Shown one piece after another: positions 21,571 through 32,760 of a stretch of 64,000 bases of DNA. The translations under genes were made by a program, and so were the position numbers. Source of the stretch: Calliopum simillimum (lineage: Eukaryota; Arthropoda; Insecta; Diptera; Lauxaniidae). The DNA lies in NCBI GenBank assembly GCA_951812925.1, contig OX638370.1, forward strand, positions 47,743,948-47,807,947. The letters are read 5' to 3'. How positions within the stretch are numbered: position 1 is the stretch's first letter; each line of letters starts with the position of its first letter. The notes below the pieces were generated by a model. That model was not told the DNA's origin, did not search any database, and saw only the letters and a list, made by a program, of their open reading frames with translations.

Positions 21571-22054
21571 AAAACTAGTAAGGGTGTAACCTTTGGCCTG
21601 GCAAAACGTTAAATACCCTATACTGCTGTATTTTTATTTAATGCGTATATGGGAGGTGCCACGCTCTCTTGCCCGAGTTCACCCATCTTAGTGTTCCCTT
21701 ATAAGCAAAAGCTTCAAAACGATACACTGAAAACGTTTTTTGCGACAATCCTTCTAAATTTCACTCAGACACTAAGAACTATATATGCAAGCTCTGAGTA
21801 AAAACTGGGTTAACTCGAACAAGAGGGCATGGCACCTCCCATATAAGCAAAAGATTCAAAACGCCATACTTAAAACGTTTTTTGAAATAATCAAACCGAA
21901 TTTCACTCAGACACTAAGAACTATAAATGCAAGCTCTGAGCAAAAACTCGAACAAATGAACGTGTCACTTCCCATATAAGCAAAAATTTCAAAACTGCAG
22001 TGTAGGGTATTTAATGTTTGGTCAGGCCAAAGGTCAAACCCTTATTAGTTTTTT
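21571..22054. mobile_element. Foldback-like element FB-G, copy 1
   Basis: Ends are AAAACTAGTAAGGGTGTAAC (left) and the complement of AAAACTAATAAGGGTTTGAC (right), both followed by (C)CTTTGGCCTG. Next inwards is a TAAATACCCTA(T/C)ACTGC word at both ends. The interior is three units of about 120 bp built around GGGAGGTGCCACGC and GAACTATA(T/A)ATGCAAGCTCTGA. It is inserted in the Harbinger remnant. A second copy is at 51474-52638. Confidence 0.7.
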
Positions 22055-22861
22055 TTTTCATTCCGAGAAAAGCCAATGGAGCGAAAAAACAAATTATACA
22101 GATATCGTTTCTAAGAGTTCTTCCAACTATTGAATTGGTTTGAATTACGCACATACCAAATCCACTTGAATTGTGACTTACCAATTACTGAAGGAAATCC
22201 GCGTTCGTTTCTAAAATAATTGCTGTTTCAATTTTTTTGTCTTGATCTGGCCAAACTTTAATGCGGGGGCTCAAGCTGCTTATAAACATGGTGACTCTAT
22301 TTATTACTCGGCTAACTGAAGACAGCGACAAGTCAAAACGATCACTCAGGTCTCTAAAGCTGCACGCTTCATGACCGGCAAACCAGAGAAAAGTTGCCAT
22401 GTGAGTCTCTGCAGAAAGGCGCTTATCCTTACGCAGGATTTTATATGAGTCCGATCGGAACTCGGTTTCAGTATTAGTTGGTAAGATATCTCTCACGTAA
22501 TGCTTAATGCAATTTCTCTTTACGTGGAATTTACTAAGGTCTAGTAACTCTTGAGTAATGAGATTTTCTTCCTCAACAAATACTTCGTCACCCCTTAAAA
22601 GTTCCATTATGTCTTCTTTGCTTCGGCTTCTGACTCACTGGACTCACTTTGAGTTCATATACTCAGCTAAAAATTTAATTATTTTAATAGAATAAATTTT
22701 TTAAAAAAAGCTTAAAACATTTAAAAATAATCAAATGAATGTAGGTGCATTAAAAAATTACCCAAATCCTCAGTTACACGTCCCGTGTATTGTTCTTCAG
22801 TCGTCATCAATCTTTCTTAGTTCACTTAAAAAAAAAAGTATTAATTAATTAGATAACTTAC

Positions 22862-23143
22862 CACTTCCCGCTCGCTCGCATCACTGGACATGTGTATCTA
22901 TGCATGTGTATCTTGAAATGGAATATTCATTAATTTAGAAGCATTTGTGTGTTGCCAAATAACTTACCATTTCCTCCACTTTCTCACTGTAGTCGTTGGA
23001 AAATGTCTCTTCGTTCATCTGAAAAATAAATCATAAGATTATAGTAAGGTACATAAGGATGAGCTTGCTTGTGGTGCAAAATAACTTACCACTACCTCTT
23101 CCCGCTCGCTGTCATCACTGCACAAAAGTTTTTCTGCGTTCAT
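22862..23143 (-). other. Three phase-0 micro-exon-like units
   Basis: Upstream of the Harbinger transposase, three short in-frame units read on the minus strand, each followed by an identical donor GTAAGTTAT. They are 23143-23090 (18 codons, MNAEKLLCSDDSEREEVV), 23018-22968 (17 codons, MNEETFSNDYSEKVEEM, acceptor ...ttcag) and 22897-22862 (12 codons, ending SSDASEREV). All lengths are multiples of three and the peptides are similar acidic repeats, so they look like duplicated exons of one gene. A fourth, decayed unit near 22790 (TTEEQYTGRVTEDLG) follows. They may be leader exons of the Harbinger element. Confidence 0.45.
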
Positions 23144-23399
23144 GTTGAATATACTTATGTACATGATTCAATAACAATGGTTATGGCAAGTTGTCAAAAT
23201 AAACAAAAATGGAACCCTGGTCTTGCCTTGCTATCTGTCAAAAGACTAGAAAATTTTGACATTTTCGTAATTTAAGAAGAAGCAGCATTTGTTATCGCTG
23301 CAACCAGAGCAATTCAACCATTCTTATGTATATAAAATATAATTTAAACAAATCAACGTTGTTTTTTTTGGTTTTTGAATTTCAATTTATTTGTTTACT

Positions 23400-23550
23400 T
23401 TAAATATTTTTGACAGAACTTTTAAATAAATTTTTGACCAAATCTTGTTCCAGTAAATTTTTTACTTAAATCTTTTGCTGAGAGCAATTTTGCTGTACTC
23501 CGCCAAATTATTTAACTTAAGATTTAACTCAAAATTTAACCAAAGGACTA
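23400..23550. repeat. Harbinger-type terminal region
   Basis: This block matches the reverse complement of about 8700-8860 (shared words CTTGTTCCAGTAAATTTTTT and GCAATTTTGCT). Being next to the transposase remnant, it is probably the right terminal region of that Harbinger copy. The opposite terminus is not located. Confidence 0.45.
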
Positions 23551-23768
23551 TATGAAGGATCATTAAAAAATTATAAAAACAAAATTTATTTTTCTTTCGT
23601 GTCTGACCATAGAAATCCTAAAATTAGTCCTTTCAAAGAATTATATAAAGAACAACACTCTTCAGCGAAATTCGTGGGACTGCTAGAATGAATTTTTTGA
23701 TGCCACTTGAGTTTCAGTTCTGCAAATGAGATCTTTCTCAGTGAGAAATGACCACTACACGTACGATA

Positions 23769-23826
23769 CAGACTCGTCTGCAAGATCCTTGTTGAATCAG
23801 ACTCGTCTGCAAGATCCTTGTCGAAT
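23769..23826. repeat. 29-bp tandem duplication
   Basis: The word beginning CAGACTCGTCTGCAAGATCC occurs twice back to back (23769-23797 and 23798-23826) with one mismatch. No gene is evident in 23560-23878. Confidence 0.8.
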
Positions 23827-23878
23827 CGGTATTATTAGTCTTTTCATAAAACTTTTTTATGATTTTAAAAATACATAT

Positions 23879-24240
23879 CTGTGGACTTTTGACAAAACAA
23901 CCTATGTCGAGATTAGACAATTCTCCAGGATTTTAGTCCGCTTCTATTGGTATAATCGCCATGTCTCTATGATTTCTTGTTCCAGAGATATAAGGGTGTC
24001 CCATAGTTCACGCAAGATTTGAACTTAACGCCATTCGTGCGATGAAGTGTTATGTACCAAAACATAAATAAAATAATTTGACAGCTGACACTTCAAGATT
24101 AGTAAAAATGTATGGAAAGAGGAGATTCAACGCTGCATCAACGAAATTGAGCCACATTATTGAAAAGTAGTTAACCAGTTTTTAGGCTCTCCTGAAAAGT
24201 TGCCAGTTTCGCGTTAGGTTGTTTTGTCAAAAGTCCACAG
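23879..24240. mobile_element. MITE-A copy 2
   Basis: Ends are CTGTGGACTTTTGACAAAAC and its complement, with ATAT on both sides (23875-23878, 24241-24244). The interior carries TAAGGGTGTCCCATAGTTCA and aligns with copy 3 in the same direction and copy 1 in reverse. Confidence 0.85.
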
Positions 24241-24499
24241 ATATGTACATACTTAGAATATACTTAGTCATAATACTAAATTTTTTTAATTTTAATAAAA
24301 ATTTTATATGAAAACATTTCTTTTTATTTGTAAAAAGACTTTCTTGACACTTCAAATATCGAGTATAATTTGTTTTTGTTGATTTTTCTTTATTTTGTAT
24401 TGAATTTGCTAATTTTTTTTTTTACGAATCCTTTTTAAATATAGTAAGCAACTGTTAAAAATGTAAGAAGTACGTTTTTTTTTGCATAATAAGTTGAAA

Positions 24500-25075
24500 A
24501 TATGAATTTATTTTCAACTAGCTGGCCTGGTTGCGACTTCGTTCGCCCGTTCTCAATGCCCTTTACGTATGAAGTCCCAATCCATCTCCATCGTCCCTCT
24601 CTTCCAATCACCAAGGGTTTTAAGATCCATGTATCAACTTTTATAATCATAGCTCCCATATGTACAGAGATATATCATTTTATATATTTTTTGTATGAAA
24701 GGTGCAACTCCCTCTTCTCACCCCCCCCCCCCCAAATTGTTCAAGGTGAATGGTAGATAGAATATACAACCATGCATGTGCCAAGTTTTATAACGATATC
24801 TGACATATGTGAAGAAATATAGCATTTTGTATATTTTTTGTAAAGAGGATGTAATTTTCCCACACCTAATATCCCCCAGTTTTGCATTGTGAATGGTAGA
24901 TACATTATGCATAAGTTCACCAACTTTCATAATCATAGCTTGTATAAGTGCAGAGATATAGCATTTTTTGTATTTATTTTGTATGGGGGGTGCAGCCCCC
25001 GTCCCCCACAGCAGCATCTCACCCCCTTAAGAGCCTTCTACAGACCATAAGAAACAATTTTTAAAAAAATTCGTG
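24500..25075. repeat. Dispersed ~120-bp repeat units with a 14-C run
   Basis: Three to four units share the pattern 'aga(g)atata(t/g)ca-tttt-gta-ttttttgta(t/a)-gggtgca-ac-cc'. Unit cores fall near 24700, 24840 and 24985. A pure C run lies at about 24721-24734. Similar units occur at 36240-36950, 55320-55560 and 56760-56890. There is no gene; the frames crossing it are artefacts. Confidence 0.6.
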
Positions 25076-25132
25076 TAAATCGACCGTGTAGTTTCCGCGT
25101 CCATAAGCTACATACGGACACCATTTCATTTT

Positions 25133-25413
25133 TATATATCGACGATACGTCCAACGTAAAAGTTGGTAACTCGAAAATCGTAGTTTTTATTTATGAGCAT
25201 TTTTGTATTTTAACTTTTTTTTTTTGTATGAAATCCTATATAAAATAAATTTAGGTTGTGACTTCCAAAATAGCTCCCAGCCCTTCAAATTTTAAGCTAG
25301 AGGTACCAAAATTTGACACAAGATGGAACCAAATGTGCAGATTTCAAAAAACGGTGTCCCGTTGGTAACTTGACTTGAGTTACCAACTTTTACGTTGGAT
25401 GTATCGATATATA
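25133..25413. mobile_element. MITE-C, 281 bp
   Basis: Ends are TATATATCGA...CGTCCAACG and the complement of TATATATCGATACATCCAACG. Both continue TAAAAGTTGGTAACTC for about 40 bp of inverted repeat. The interior is AT-rich and non-coding. The TIR word GGTAACTCG resembles the 15011-15417 array. Confidence 0.65.
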
Positions 25414-25769
25414 GATAGATGTAAAAAGACATTCTTGACATACTGTATAAGAAAAAAAAAATATTTTTAGAAATCATTGATGCCTATCTTCTTTACATAC
25501 TGAGTTCTTATCATCTCTAGGGTATCTATGTGCTCTGTGCCAATTATCAGAGTTAAACCAGTACAAACTTTCACCACTAGATGTCTGTCTTATTTTCTGA
25601 CCCTGATAATTTAGTTTACACAAATTTGTTCTACTTTGTTGTCCGCTCCATCTGGTGGTGACACTTTCCTCAATTGTTTTGCGAAAACTTTATATTTCAA
25701 ATGAGTGCCATCTAGGAATGAAGTCTCCTTTCAAATTATCGTGCAGAATATGCCCGAGGTAAGCATAAG

Positions 25770-26372
25770 ACTAAAAGCGGGTGACCAGCCAGGGTGTGGA
25801 AGGGCGTAGCGTTGGACAGCGTTGCGCCTTGAAAGAAAACCCACAATGCCCGTAACTGGCACTGACAAGGCGAGTCGATGCCGCCCTAAAATAAGCATCT
25901 TGTCAAAATCCTGAAGCGTCTGACCCAGAGTGGGCGGCTCCCAGGTCAGCGTTTGTTCCAGATTGGACGGCTGAAATTAAAAGTGAATTTGGCCACTATA
26001 TTTGCAGCGTTTGCCGGATCCAGTTTTAAGCTTATAACTTACTGCGTGGGGCGTTGGCGAGAAGATTATACTAATGAAGCATGGATCGAAAAACGATGGA
26101 AAATAACTCTCCAAGTGGTACCCACCAGAGTGTGGTTAATCCACCTGCCTCGGCAGCATGCACATCGGATTTGGAGGTGCAAAAAACAAGCATAGTTATT
26201 AATGATTCTCCTATAACTGGAACCAATATGGTTTCTCAAAATTTTAAAATCCTTTCGATGAAAACTCGAACACGCATGGGCTCTTGGAATGTCCGAACTC
26301 TAAATGAACCAGGCAAAATACACCAAGCCGTTAGAGAACTCCACAAATTAAGGAGAATACATGCATACATAT
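25770..26372 (+). mobile_element. RTE-like element with 5' and 3' ends joined
   Basis: A GC-richer leader (about 25776-26080, with GGTGTGGAAGGGCGTAGCG) precedes a frame of 97 codons (26081-26374). This contains the start of an apurinic-type endonuclease, RTRMGSWNVRTLNEPGKIHQ. After AVRELHKL the sequence jumps straight to AAGGAGAATACATGCATACAT, the same 3' tail as at 4806-4827. So over 2 kb of internal sequence is deleted while both termini remain. It is a non-autonomous, SINE-like derivative of an RTE-like retrotransposon. Confidence 0.7.
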
Positions 26373-26399
26373 AACCTTCAAACGATACGTGTATAAATT

Positions 26400-27157
26400 T
26401 GACAGCAATCGGACTATTGATTCGTGAGTTATAGCATTTTGTGTGAAGCAACTTTTGTTAGTAAAAAAAAATGGAAAAAAGTAAATTTCGAGTTTTGATA
26501 AAGCATTGCTTTTTGATGAAAAAAAAAATACAGTGGAAACCAAATAATGGATTGATAAACAATATCCGAACTCTCCTCCATCGATACAAATGAATTGCTG
26601 AATTTAAATGTGGTCGTACCAGCACAAATGATGCAGAGCGCAGTGGACGCTCAAATGAGGCTGTTATTCCAGAAAACATAAAAAAATCCACAAATTGGTT
26701 ATGAACGATTGCAAATTGAAGGTGCACGAGCTAGCTGACATTGTAAAGATATCAAAAGGTAGTATTTTTACCATTTTACACGAACATTTGGGTATGCAAA
26801 AGCTCTGTGCAAAGTGGGTGCCGCGTGAGCTCACAGTCGACCAAAAACAACAACGAATTGATGCTTCAGAGTAGTGTTTGGCGCTGTTAAACCGCAATGA
26901 AATCGAATTCTATCGTCGATATGTGACAATGGATGAAACATGGCTTCACTATTACACACCAGAATCCAAAAGACAGTCAGCTGAGGCCTATTTTGACGAA
27001 AAAGAGAAATCGTACTATAAAAGTGGAATCGAAATGTTGGAAAATCGCTATACTCGTTGCATCGCCCTCGAAGGCAACAATGTTGAATAATTAAATCGAG
27101 TTTGGTCAAAACTTTGTTTTTCTCCTACCTATACTACAGACTTATTGAATGACCTGT
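26400..27157 (+). pseudogene. Irritans-type mariner, internally deleted
   Basis: The plus strand reads KSKFRVLIKHCFLMKKNTVE, then IDKQYPNSPPSIE-like, KKIHKLVMNDCKLKVHELAD and RRYVTMDETWLHYYTPESKR-QSAE. It then jumps to AYFDEKEKSYYKSGIEMLEN and ends RCIALEGNNVE, stop at about 27088. About 120 residues, including the second and third catalytic Asp, are gone. Frameshifts and stops occur near 26590 and 26872. The right inverted repeat ends ...TTATTGAATGACCTGT at 27157 before TA; the left end is not recognisable. Confidence 0.8.
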
Positions 27158-27159
27158 TA

Positions 27160-28229
27160 GTATTCCACATTTTGATACTAAAACTATCGGTTACTACTTT
27201 AGTTTTGGAAAAAATAAACTTTATTAAAATAAAAAACTGGTCAAAGTTTTCGCCATATCTCGAAGACCATAACTTTTGTAGACACGTATTTGTAGTCTGT
27301 TAAAAAAACCTTTCATATGAAACTAATATATTAAAATCCATCAAAGAGTTCAGAACTCATTCCGGTTTTTAGAAAAACTATGTATATCGCGATCTTCCGA
27401 TGGCTTTATATCTAAGACTGGGTGTACGTGACACTTTTTATTGTTGTAATTGCATAGTTCTGAAGGCAATTTTAGTGGTAAAAAAAAAATAAAATCTTTT
27501 TTCGAATTTAACCGTAAACATCATACGTTTCAAACTTTTTTCCTTAAAGTATCTACTAGTTGTGAACAGCATCCATGGCTTTTTTAAACACTTTTCTTTA
27601 CAACCCGTTGAAATAGGTAAACGCATTTTCTTAAGTTTTAAGCATTTCTCGTCCACTTCTGACCACTGGTGAAATTTTTAATTAAATATTTTTGTAGAAT
27701 ACTTAAGCCCATTATAGCCCAGTTTTTGAAAAAAAAGGAGTCATAATAGACAAATTTTCCTTCCGTAATTTCATTTTGACCAAAATATAGTTTTAGAGAT
27801 TCACAGTTATTTGGAATTTTTAAAATACGTTACTTTTGAGGGTTTTTCCTCGAATCAAGACGAAAATTTTGAGATATCATGCGACTTGTTCCGGGCATTT
27901 TTCAGATCGTAATAAAATATATACCTACCGTATTAAGTCGTGATTATGCATGCTGTAAAATTCTTAAACTATATTTTGGAAAAAGATCATAATGAAACAA
28001 TACAAGAATAATTTTTTAGGACATCTTAACCCATTATATCCTTTTTTTCCATATTCAGGACCAATTTTTGGTTTTTAAAATATTTTGGGATGCTTCAAAT
28101 GTTGTCTGAATTGGACCAAATTTTACATGGTGGTTATTTACATCAAAGGGAAACATTTGATGCTGTTGGAGCGCAATTCCAAGCAACTTTTTTTTCCATA
28201 CAACTTTAAACTAGTCTAACGAGTAGAGT
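27160..28229. other. No gene seen
   Basis: AT-rich DNA with no coding sequence, splice structure or repeat I can defend. The frame at 27438-27656 (minus) has no recognisable features. Confidence 0.4.
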
Positions 28230-28230
28230 A

Positions 28231-29113
28231 ACTTCGGGTAATGTGATATAGGCGGGTAATGTGACATACCAGCATATCTCCTTAAATAAACAACTCTCGA
28301 TAGTGATTTTTTCGTCAACACCACAGTAACTGAAAAAGAAACGTGCTGCAAGTTTTTGAGCGCCCACCTTTGTATATTCTGCCTTCAGTGTGGTAAAATC
28401 GATTTAGCAGTGAATCAAAACTTTATTTCCGTGTGCTTTATGTTAGGATCTAGCCTAAACTAAAATTGATATCATAGCCGCAATAGTAAATTCTGCTAGT
28501 GGGTGAATATACCTAACCATAAATCAATTGCATTTTTTATTTGCTAGAGTGTGTTTTTCAAAAATAACCTGATTGTTTTAAAACTGAAATTCGGGTAATG
28601 TTATATAGTGCACTTCTGTCATCGAAAATATTTGATGTTCCACTTGCAATGCAAAATGTTTGGCACGATTGTCTTTTGGCCCAAATCTAAAACGTTTTTC
28701 CTTATTAACAATTTGTTGGTCCAACATTTTTATATAAAGGTCACAGTTTTTAAGAAAAATGAGCTAAAGCTTTGTAAAAGCGATTTTAGTAATGTTTATC
28801 ACTCCTTACCTGAAGTAAAAGTTCCACAACTAAAGTTTCTTCATAACACGATGATCTTTTTGCCGAAAATACAATTTGTTGGTCTATGCGATATAGTATA
28901 TCACATTACGCGCCAATTTTATTTCTTAACTTTTTTTGCCTTTTTTCAATTTTATTGAAATAGCTTAAGATTGGCCCACGCTAAAGAACTCCAAAATCAT
29001 AATATACTGCACAATACATCAATAAAACATAATACATAAAGTGATAGCAGCTATGCTTTGAAAACTACGTATAATTTAGAAAACAAAAATGCCTATATCA
29101 CATTACACGAACT
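28231..29113. mobile_element. TA-flanked element with GTAATGTGATATAGGC ends
   Basis: The left end ACTTCGGGTAATGTGATATA and the right end, complement of AGTTCGTGTAATGTGATATA, both continue GGC. TA flanks both sides (28229-28230, 29114-29115). The 883-bp interior repeats the terminal word near 28585 (plus) and 28895 (minus), so the ends may be modular. The 116-codon plus-strand frame (28608-28958) runs into such a repeat and is unlikely to be a gene. Confidence 0.6.
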
Positions 29114-29249
29114 TACTATATGCATGTGCCACATATAATCTTCTTCCATAATGCTCCATATCTGATTATAAAGCCGTTGATTGTCTGCATACAAAAAATT
29201 TGAAGCTATTTTAAGCAAAATGGGTTCATTTACAAGATCTGAAGTAGTT

Positions 29250-29952
29250 TCTTCTTTGTTAGTGAAAAAAAAAAAATGGAAAAAAAATGAATTTCGAGCT
29301 TTGATAAAGCATTGCTTTTTGATGAAAAAAAATACAGTGGAAACCAAACAATGGCTTGATAAATCTTACATGAACCCTGCTCCATCGAGATAAATGGTAG
29401 AAAAGTGGATTGCTGAATTTAAACGTGGTTGTACCAGCACAAATGATGCACAGCGCAGTTGACGCTCAAATGAGGCTGTTATTCCAGAAAACATTAAAAA
29501 ATGAACGATCGCAAATTGAAGGTGTACGAGCTAGCTGACATTGTAAAGATATCAGATGATAGTGTTTTTACATTTTTACATGAACATTTGGGTACGGAAA
29601 AGCTCTGTACAAAGTGGCTGCCGGGTGAGCTCACAGCAGACCAAAAACAACAACAAATTGATGCTTCAGAGGAGTGTTTGGCGCTGGATGAAACAATGGA
29701 TGAAACATGGCTTCACTATTACACACCAAAATCCAAAATACAGTCAGCTGAGTGGACAGCAGTCGACGAACCGATTCCAAAGCGAGCAAAGACACAATAG
29801 TCGGCCAGTAAGGTGATGGCGTCTGTATTTTAAAATGCGAAGGGAAAAATATTAATCGACTTTCTCCAAAAAGGAACCACCATCAACAGCGACTATTACA
29901 GTGCACTTTTGTTTTTTTCTTACTTATCCTACAGACTTATTGGATGACCTGT
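29250..29952 (+). pseudogene. Irritans-type mariner, second copy
   Basis: The same family as 26400-27157, with a different deletion. The N-terminus (FRALIKHCFLMKKNTVETKQ) runs to MDETWLHYYTPKSKIQSAEW, TAVDEPIPKRAKT and a short VMASV-like piece. Then a jump leads to INSDYYSALLF-like sequence and the right end TTATTGGATGACCTGT (29952) before TA. Stops at about 29390 and 29460 and several frameshifts make it inactive. Both copies lack a clear left inverted repeat. Confidence 0.75.
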
Positions 29953-30075
29953 TATTAATTTAAATTTTATAAAAAAAAGCAAATAGAATTTTGAAGAAAT
30001 TGAAAATTCTATCAGAAGTGCGACAGTGCACGCGTATCAAGCCTGTAAAACAAAAATTTTCGTGTTTGCTTCAAT

Positions 30076-30879
30076 ATGACGGAACAAGGTAGGGATTCCG
30101 GAAATTTCGTTAGGGATGAATTGAACGAAGCAAGAGTGAGCTCTGAGTCTGCTACTAATACGTCAAATGAAAATTTTGTCATTACTGTGGAAGCGTTAAA
30201 CAAACAGATTTACGCGTTTCTTTAAATCATGCGTTTTCGAGTGGCACAGATATTGTAGTGCAGTGAATTCGTTTCATACACTGACTTCGTAATGGAAAAA
30301 GTTTCGCAAATTAATAGACTACCTTTTGATATACCAGAAGACGAAATTGTCAAAATTATCATTAGTTGTATATCTGAGGTTAGTTTTGAGGAATTCACTG
30401 ACATTTGTCATGCCTTCTTCTGTACAAAGTTTGATTGACCATTAGTCGCCCATTCGAGAAAAACCTTTGCGAAAACAAGAATTTACATCTCGCCGTTTAC
30501 AAGAAGAGAGTCGCAGATCAGTTCCAACAGTTGGAGTCGATGTCAAGTGGTAACTTCACTCAAACGAAAGCAAATAGAGGATAAGAGCCGATGCTTTGAA
30601 TGTGGGAAAAAGGGGCATATACGAGCTAATTTTACCGAAAAAAGGTTAGCAAGTGATTTAAATGCACAGAGTGGATCAAACAAAACTGCAGGAAAAAGCA
30701 CAAAGTGCTCGTTTTGCGGAAAATCTGGTCATGATGAGATAACATGCTGGGCTAAGCAAAGAGCAGAACGTAAAAATGTTAACCTCTGCAAGGATGATGT
30801 GTTTTCAAATAATTTCACTCCAGTAGTCATTAATGGAATGTTGCATCGCTGCCTTCTTGATACAGGTTCTGATTGCTAG
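30076..30879 (+). pseudogene. Gag-protease fragment of an LTR retrotransposon
   Basis: A gag start (MTEQGRDSGNF..., 30076) is followed by a broken middle and then two zinc knuckles. The first, CFECGKKGHIRANF (about 30595), has Phe in place of the last Cys. The second, CSFCGKSGHDEITC (about 30708), is intact. Next comes LLDTGSDC, the retropepsin active-site motif, and a stop at 30877. Knuckles then DTG is the gag-pol layout of Ty3/gypsy-type elements. Reverse transcriptase, integrase and LTRs are absent. An in-frame stop lies at about 30223. Confidence 0.75.
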
Positions 30880-31179
30880 TTAATAAGATAAGATTTTTTT
30901 GAATTTGAAATTTTTAATAAACGATAATTTGAATTTGAAAAAAGTGCATTGGTACTTTCATTAGTACTATACAAGCAAAAAAACAGTCAATAAACTAACT
31001 TCAGCATTTGAAAATTTTATTATATAAAAATTTTGAATTGAAAAAATGTACTGAAAAATTGCGGAAGATACTACATTTTACTGTTTTTCTATAGAACCAC
31101 TGGCAGGCCCACTTCAATTTTTGGATGACTGGCAAGTTACATCAACAATATAAAAAAAAATAGTTTTTTCTAATTTTTA

Positions 31180-31445
31180 TTATAAAGCCTGCTTCAAGAC
31201 AAATCATTTGACACCATAAAATTGAGAATTGGATAAATGCAACTAAAGTTATAGCTTCTCAAAAAAACTAACCTCTAAATTTCAAAGTCCCATGTCTCCG
31301 CCATTTTTTTAAATTTTGAAAAAATATTTGGTAGTAATTTTTCTCACTATGCTACTATTGCTTATGCCAATTTAAAGCCAAATCAGGTGCCATCAAAAAA
31401 ATCTTGATCGTTTTGAAATGGTTTACACCCCGTATCTTATCTCGA
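31180..31445. repeat. Dispersed repeat, three copies in the window
   Basis: A block with TCTCCGCCATTTTTTTAAAT and TGCTACTATTGCTTATGCCA recurs in reverse at about 34610-34830 and, more diverged, at about 56380-56600. There is no coding potential. 30890-31180 holds nothing I can identify. Confidence 0.6.
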
Positions 31446-31519
31446 CTTAAGATGTTTTGTGAAGAAAAAAAACTCTTTTCTTATGTCGAGTTGGCGTGTT
31501 TTCCTTCATATATACATAT

Positions 31520-31864
31520 CTGTGTACTTTTAACAAAACATAGTCATAATTATAAAATTTAAATACGCTTTTTTTGGTATGTCCACCATATCTCTATGTT
31601 TTCTAGTTCCAGAGTTATAAGGGTGTCCCACAACTTACGCAAGATTTGAACCTAGCGCCATTCGTAAGGTGACCTGTTGCCAACCAAAAGAAAGAAATAA
31701 TTTGACAGCTAACAGTTGAATATCAGTAAAATTGTATTGAAAAAGGAGATTCAATGCTGAATCAACGAAATTTAGCCACATTATTGAAAAGCAGTTAAAC
31801 AATTTTTTAACTCTCGTGAATAGTTGCCAATTTCGGGTTAGGTTGTTTTGTCAAAATGCCACAG
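31520..31864. mobile_element. MITE-A copy 3
   Basis: Ends CTGTGTACTTTTAACAAAAC and the complement of CTGTGGCATTTTGACAAAAC are the most diverged of the three copies. The interior carries TAAGGGTGTCCCACAACTTA, as in copy 2. No clear target duplication remains. Confidence 0.8.
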
Positions 31865-32508
31865 TTCTGTAAACAGGTTTTTTTTAAAAAGCGCATCAGG
31901 TACGATTTTGCGGATTGCAGATCTGAAATCTAGAAACATTTTGGAAATACTCCACGTTAAATTTGGGTGGATTCATTTTAAAAAACCTGCCTTGGCTTGA
32001 AGGCAACCGAGCTGTAGTATGTCAAAAAGGATAGAAACAAGAATACATGCTTGTTCTTATTCACATTTTTTCGTGACGTACATGGTTAGAACGGTTGCAG
32101 TAATTGTATGTATTAATACAAACTGTAAAAGGGTTGCCGAGTTCTTTTTTCTGAAGTGCATTCCAGCTATTTTTTGAATATGTGTTGATGATAATTTTAT
32201 GAAATTTCGACATTTATGTTAAAAAATTTTATTTTATTGTTTTTGGTTGCTGGGCTCTACACTGAGAAAAGAGTATGTTTCGATCAAAGAATTATATTTG
32301 ATTGAACATTTTAGAAAATATTTGTTCATAATTAACAAATTTCGGTATATATTAATATGTCTTTAATTGGACTTTGAAATATTGTCGATTGGGCCAAAAC
32401 TGATATCTGTTTGATGGAATGTCAAATATTTGCTTTAACTTAAAAAAAAACCTTGTCTAGGATTCGAACGCACTCTAAAAAAAAAAAAAATAATTAAAAA
32501 AAAATCTT

Positions 32509-32582
32509 TCTTGTCTGGGATTTGAACCTACGCCCCCAGGTTATAACTCAAACATCTTATACATTGAGCTAACTCTATCTAC
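32509..32582 (-). other. tRNA-like segment 1
   Basis: On the minus strand, AGAGTTAGCTCAATGTATAA (box A region) and AGGTTCAAATCCCAGACAAG (box B region) are spaced as in a tRNA. A partial relative, GTTCGAATCCTAGACAAGG, lies just beyond at 32452-32470. The acceptor stem does not pair well, so I do not call a tRNA gene. Confidence 0.45.
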
Positions 32583-32760
32583 TTTAATTCTAAACAAAAA
32601 GTCATACAAAAATTTCAACAAGTATTGAAAAATTTCAAAAGCATACTGACATTATTTTCATAACATTATTTTCAAAAGTTACAAAAAACAATCAATACTT
32701 GTTAAATTTTGTGTTTGACTTTTTGTTTAAAATAAATTCAAAATAACAATCACTACAAAC

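Larger units (their letters stand above)
17038..22607 (-). pseudogene. PIF/Harbinger transposase, split by two insertions
   Basis: Three pieces lie in order on the minus strand. N-terminal piece 22607-22185: MELLRGDEVFVEEE..., with FRDLSDRFDLSLSSVSRVIN, the helix-turn-helix-like part of DDE_Tnp_4 proteins. Middle piece about 21550-21430: GCIDGTHVTKDSPL, first catalytic Asp block, then YTDRM and a stop. C-terminal piece about 17430-17040: LLRDSEYPC (second Asp), VTPYRDNGHL, IEDVFGLLKQRFRQL (catalytic Glu) and HFGRACCVLHNL. A 3.87-kb transposon (17435-21300) and a 0.48-kb foldback (21571-22054) separate the pieces. Part of the middle (the HD block) is missing. Harbinger enzymes cut DNA with a DDE triad. 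This copy is dead. Confidence 0.8.

Noticed and set aside
21600..22050. CRISPR-like array of spaced repeats
   Set aside because: Units are diverged, about 120 bp long, lack constant short repeats with unique spacers, and the genome is eukaryotic.
28608..28958. 116-codon plus-strand gene
   Set aside because: It lies inside a TA-flanked element and reads through its terminal motif copy; Phe-rich AT composition only.
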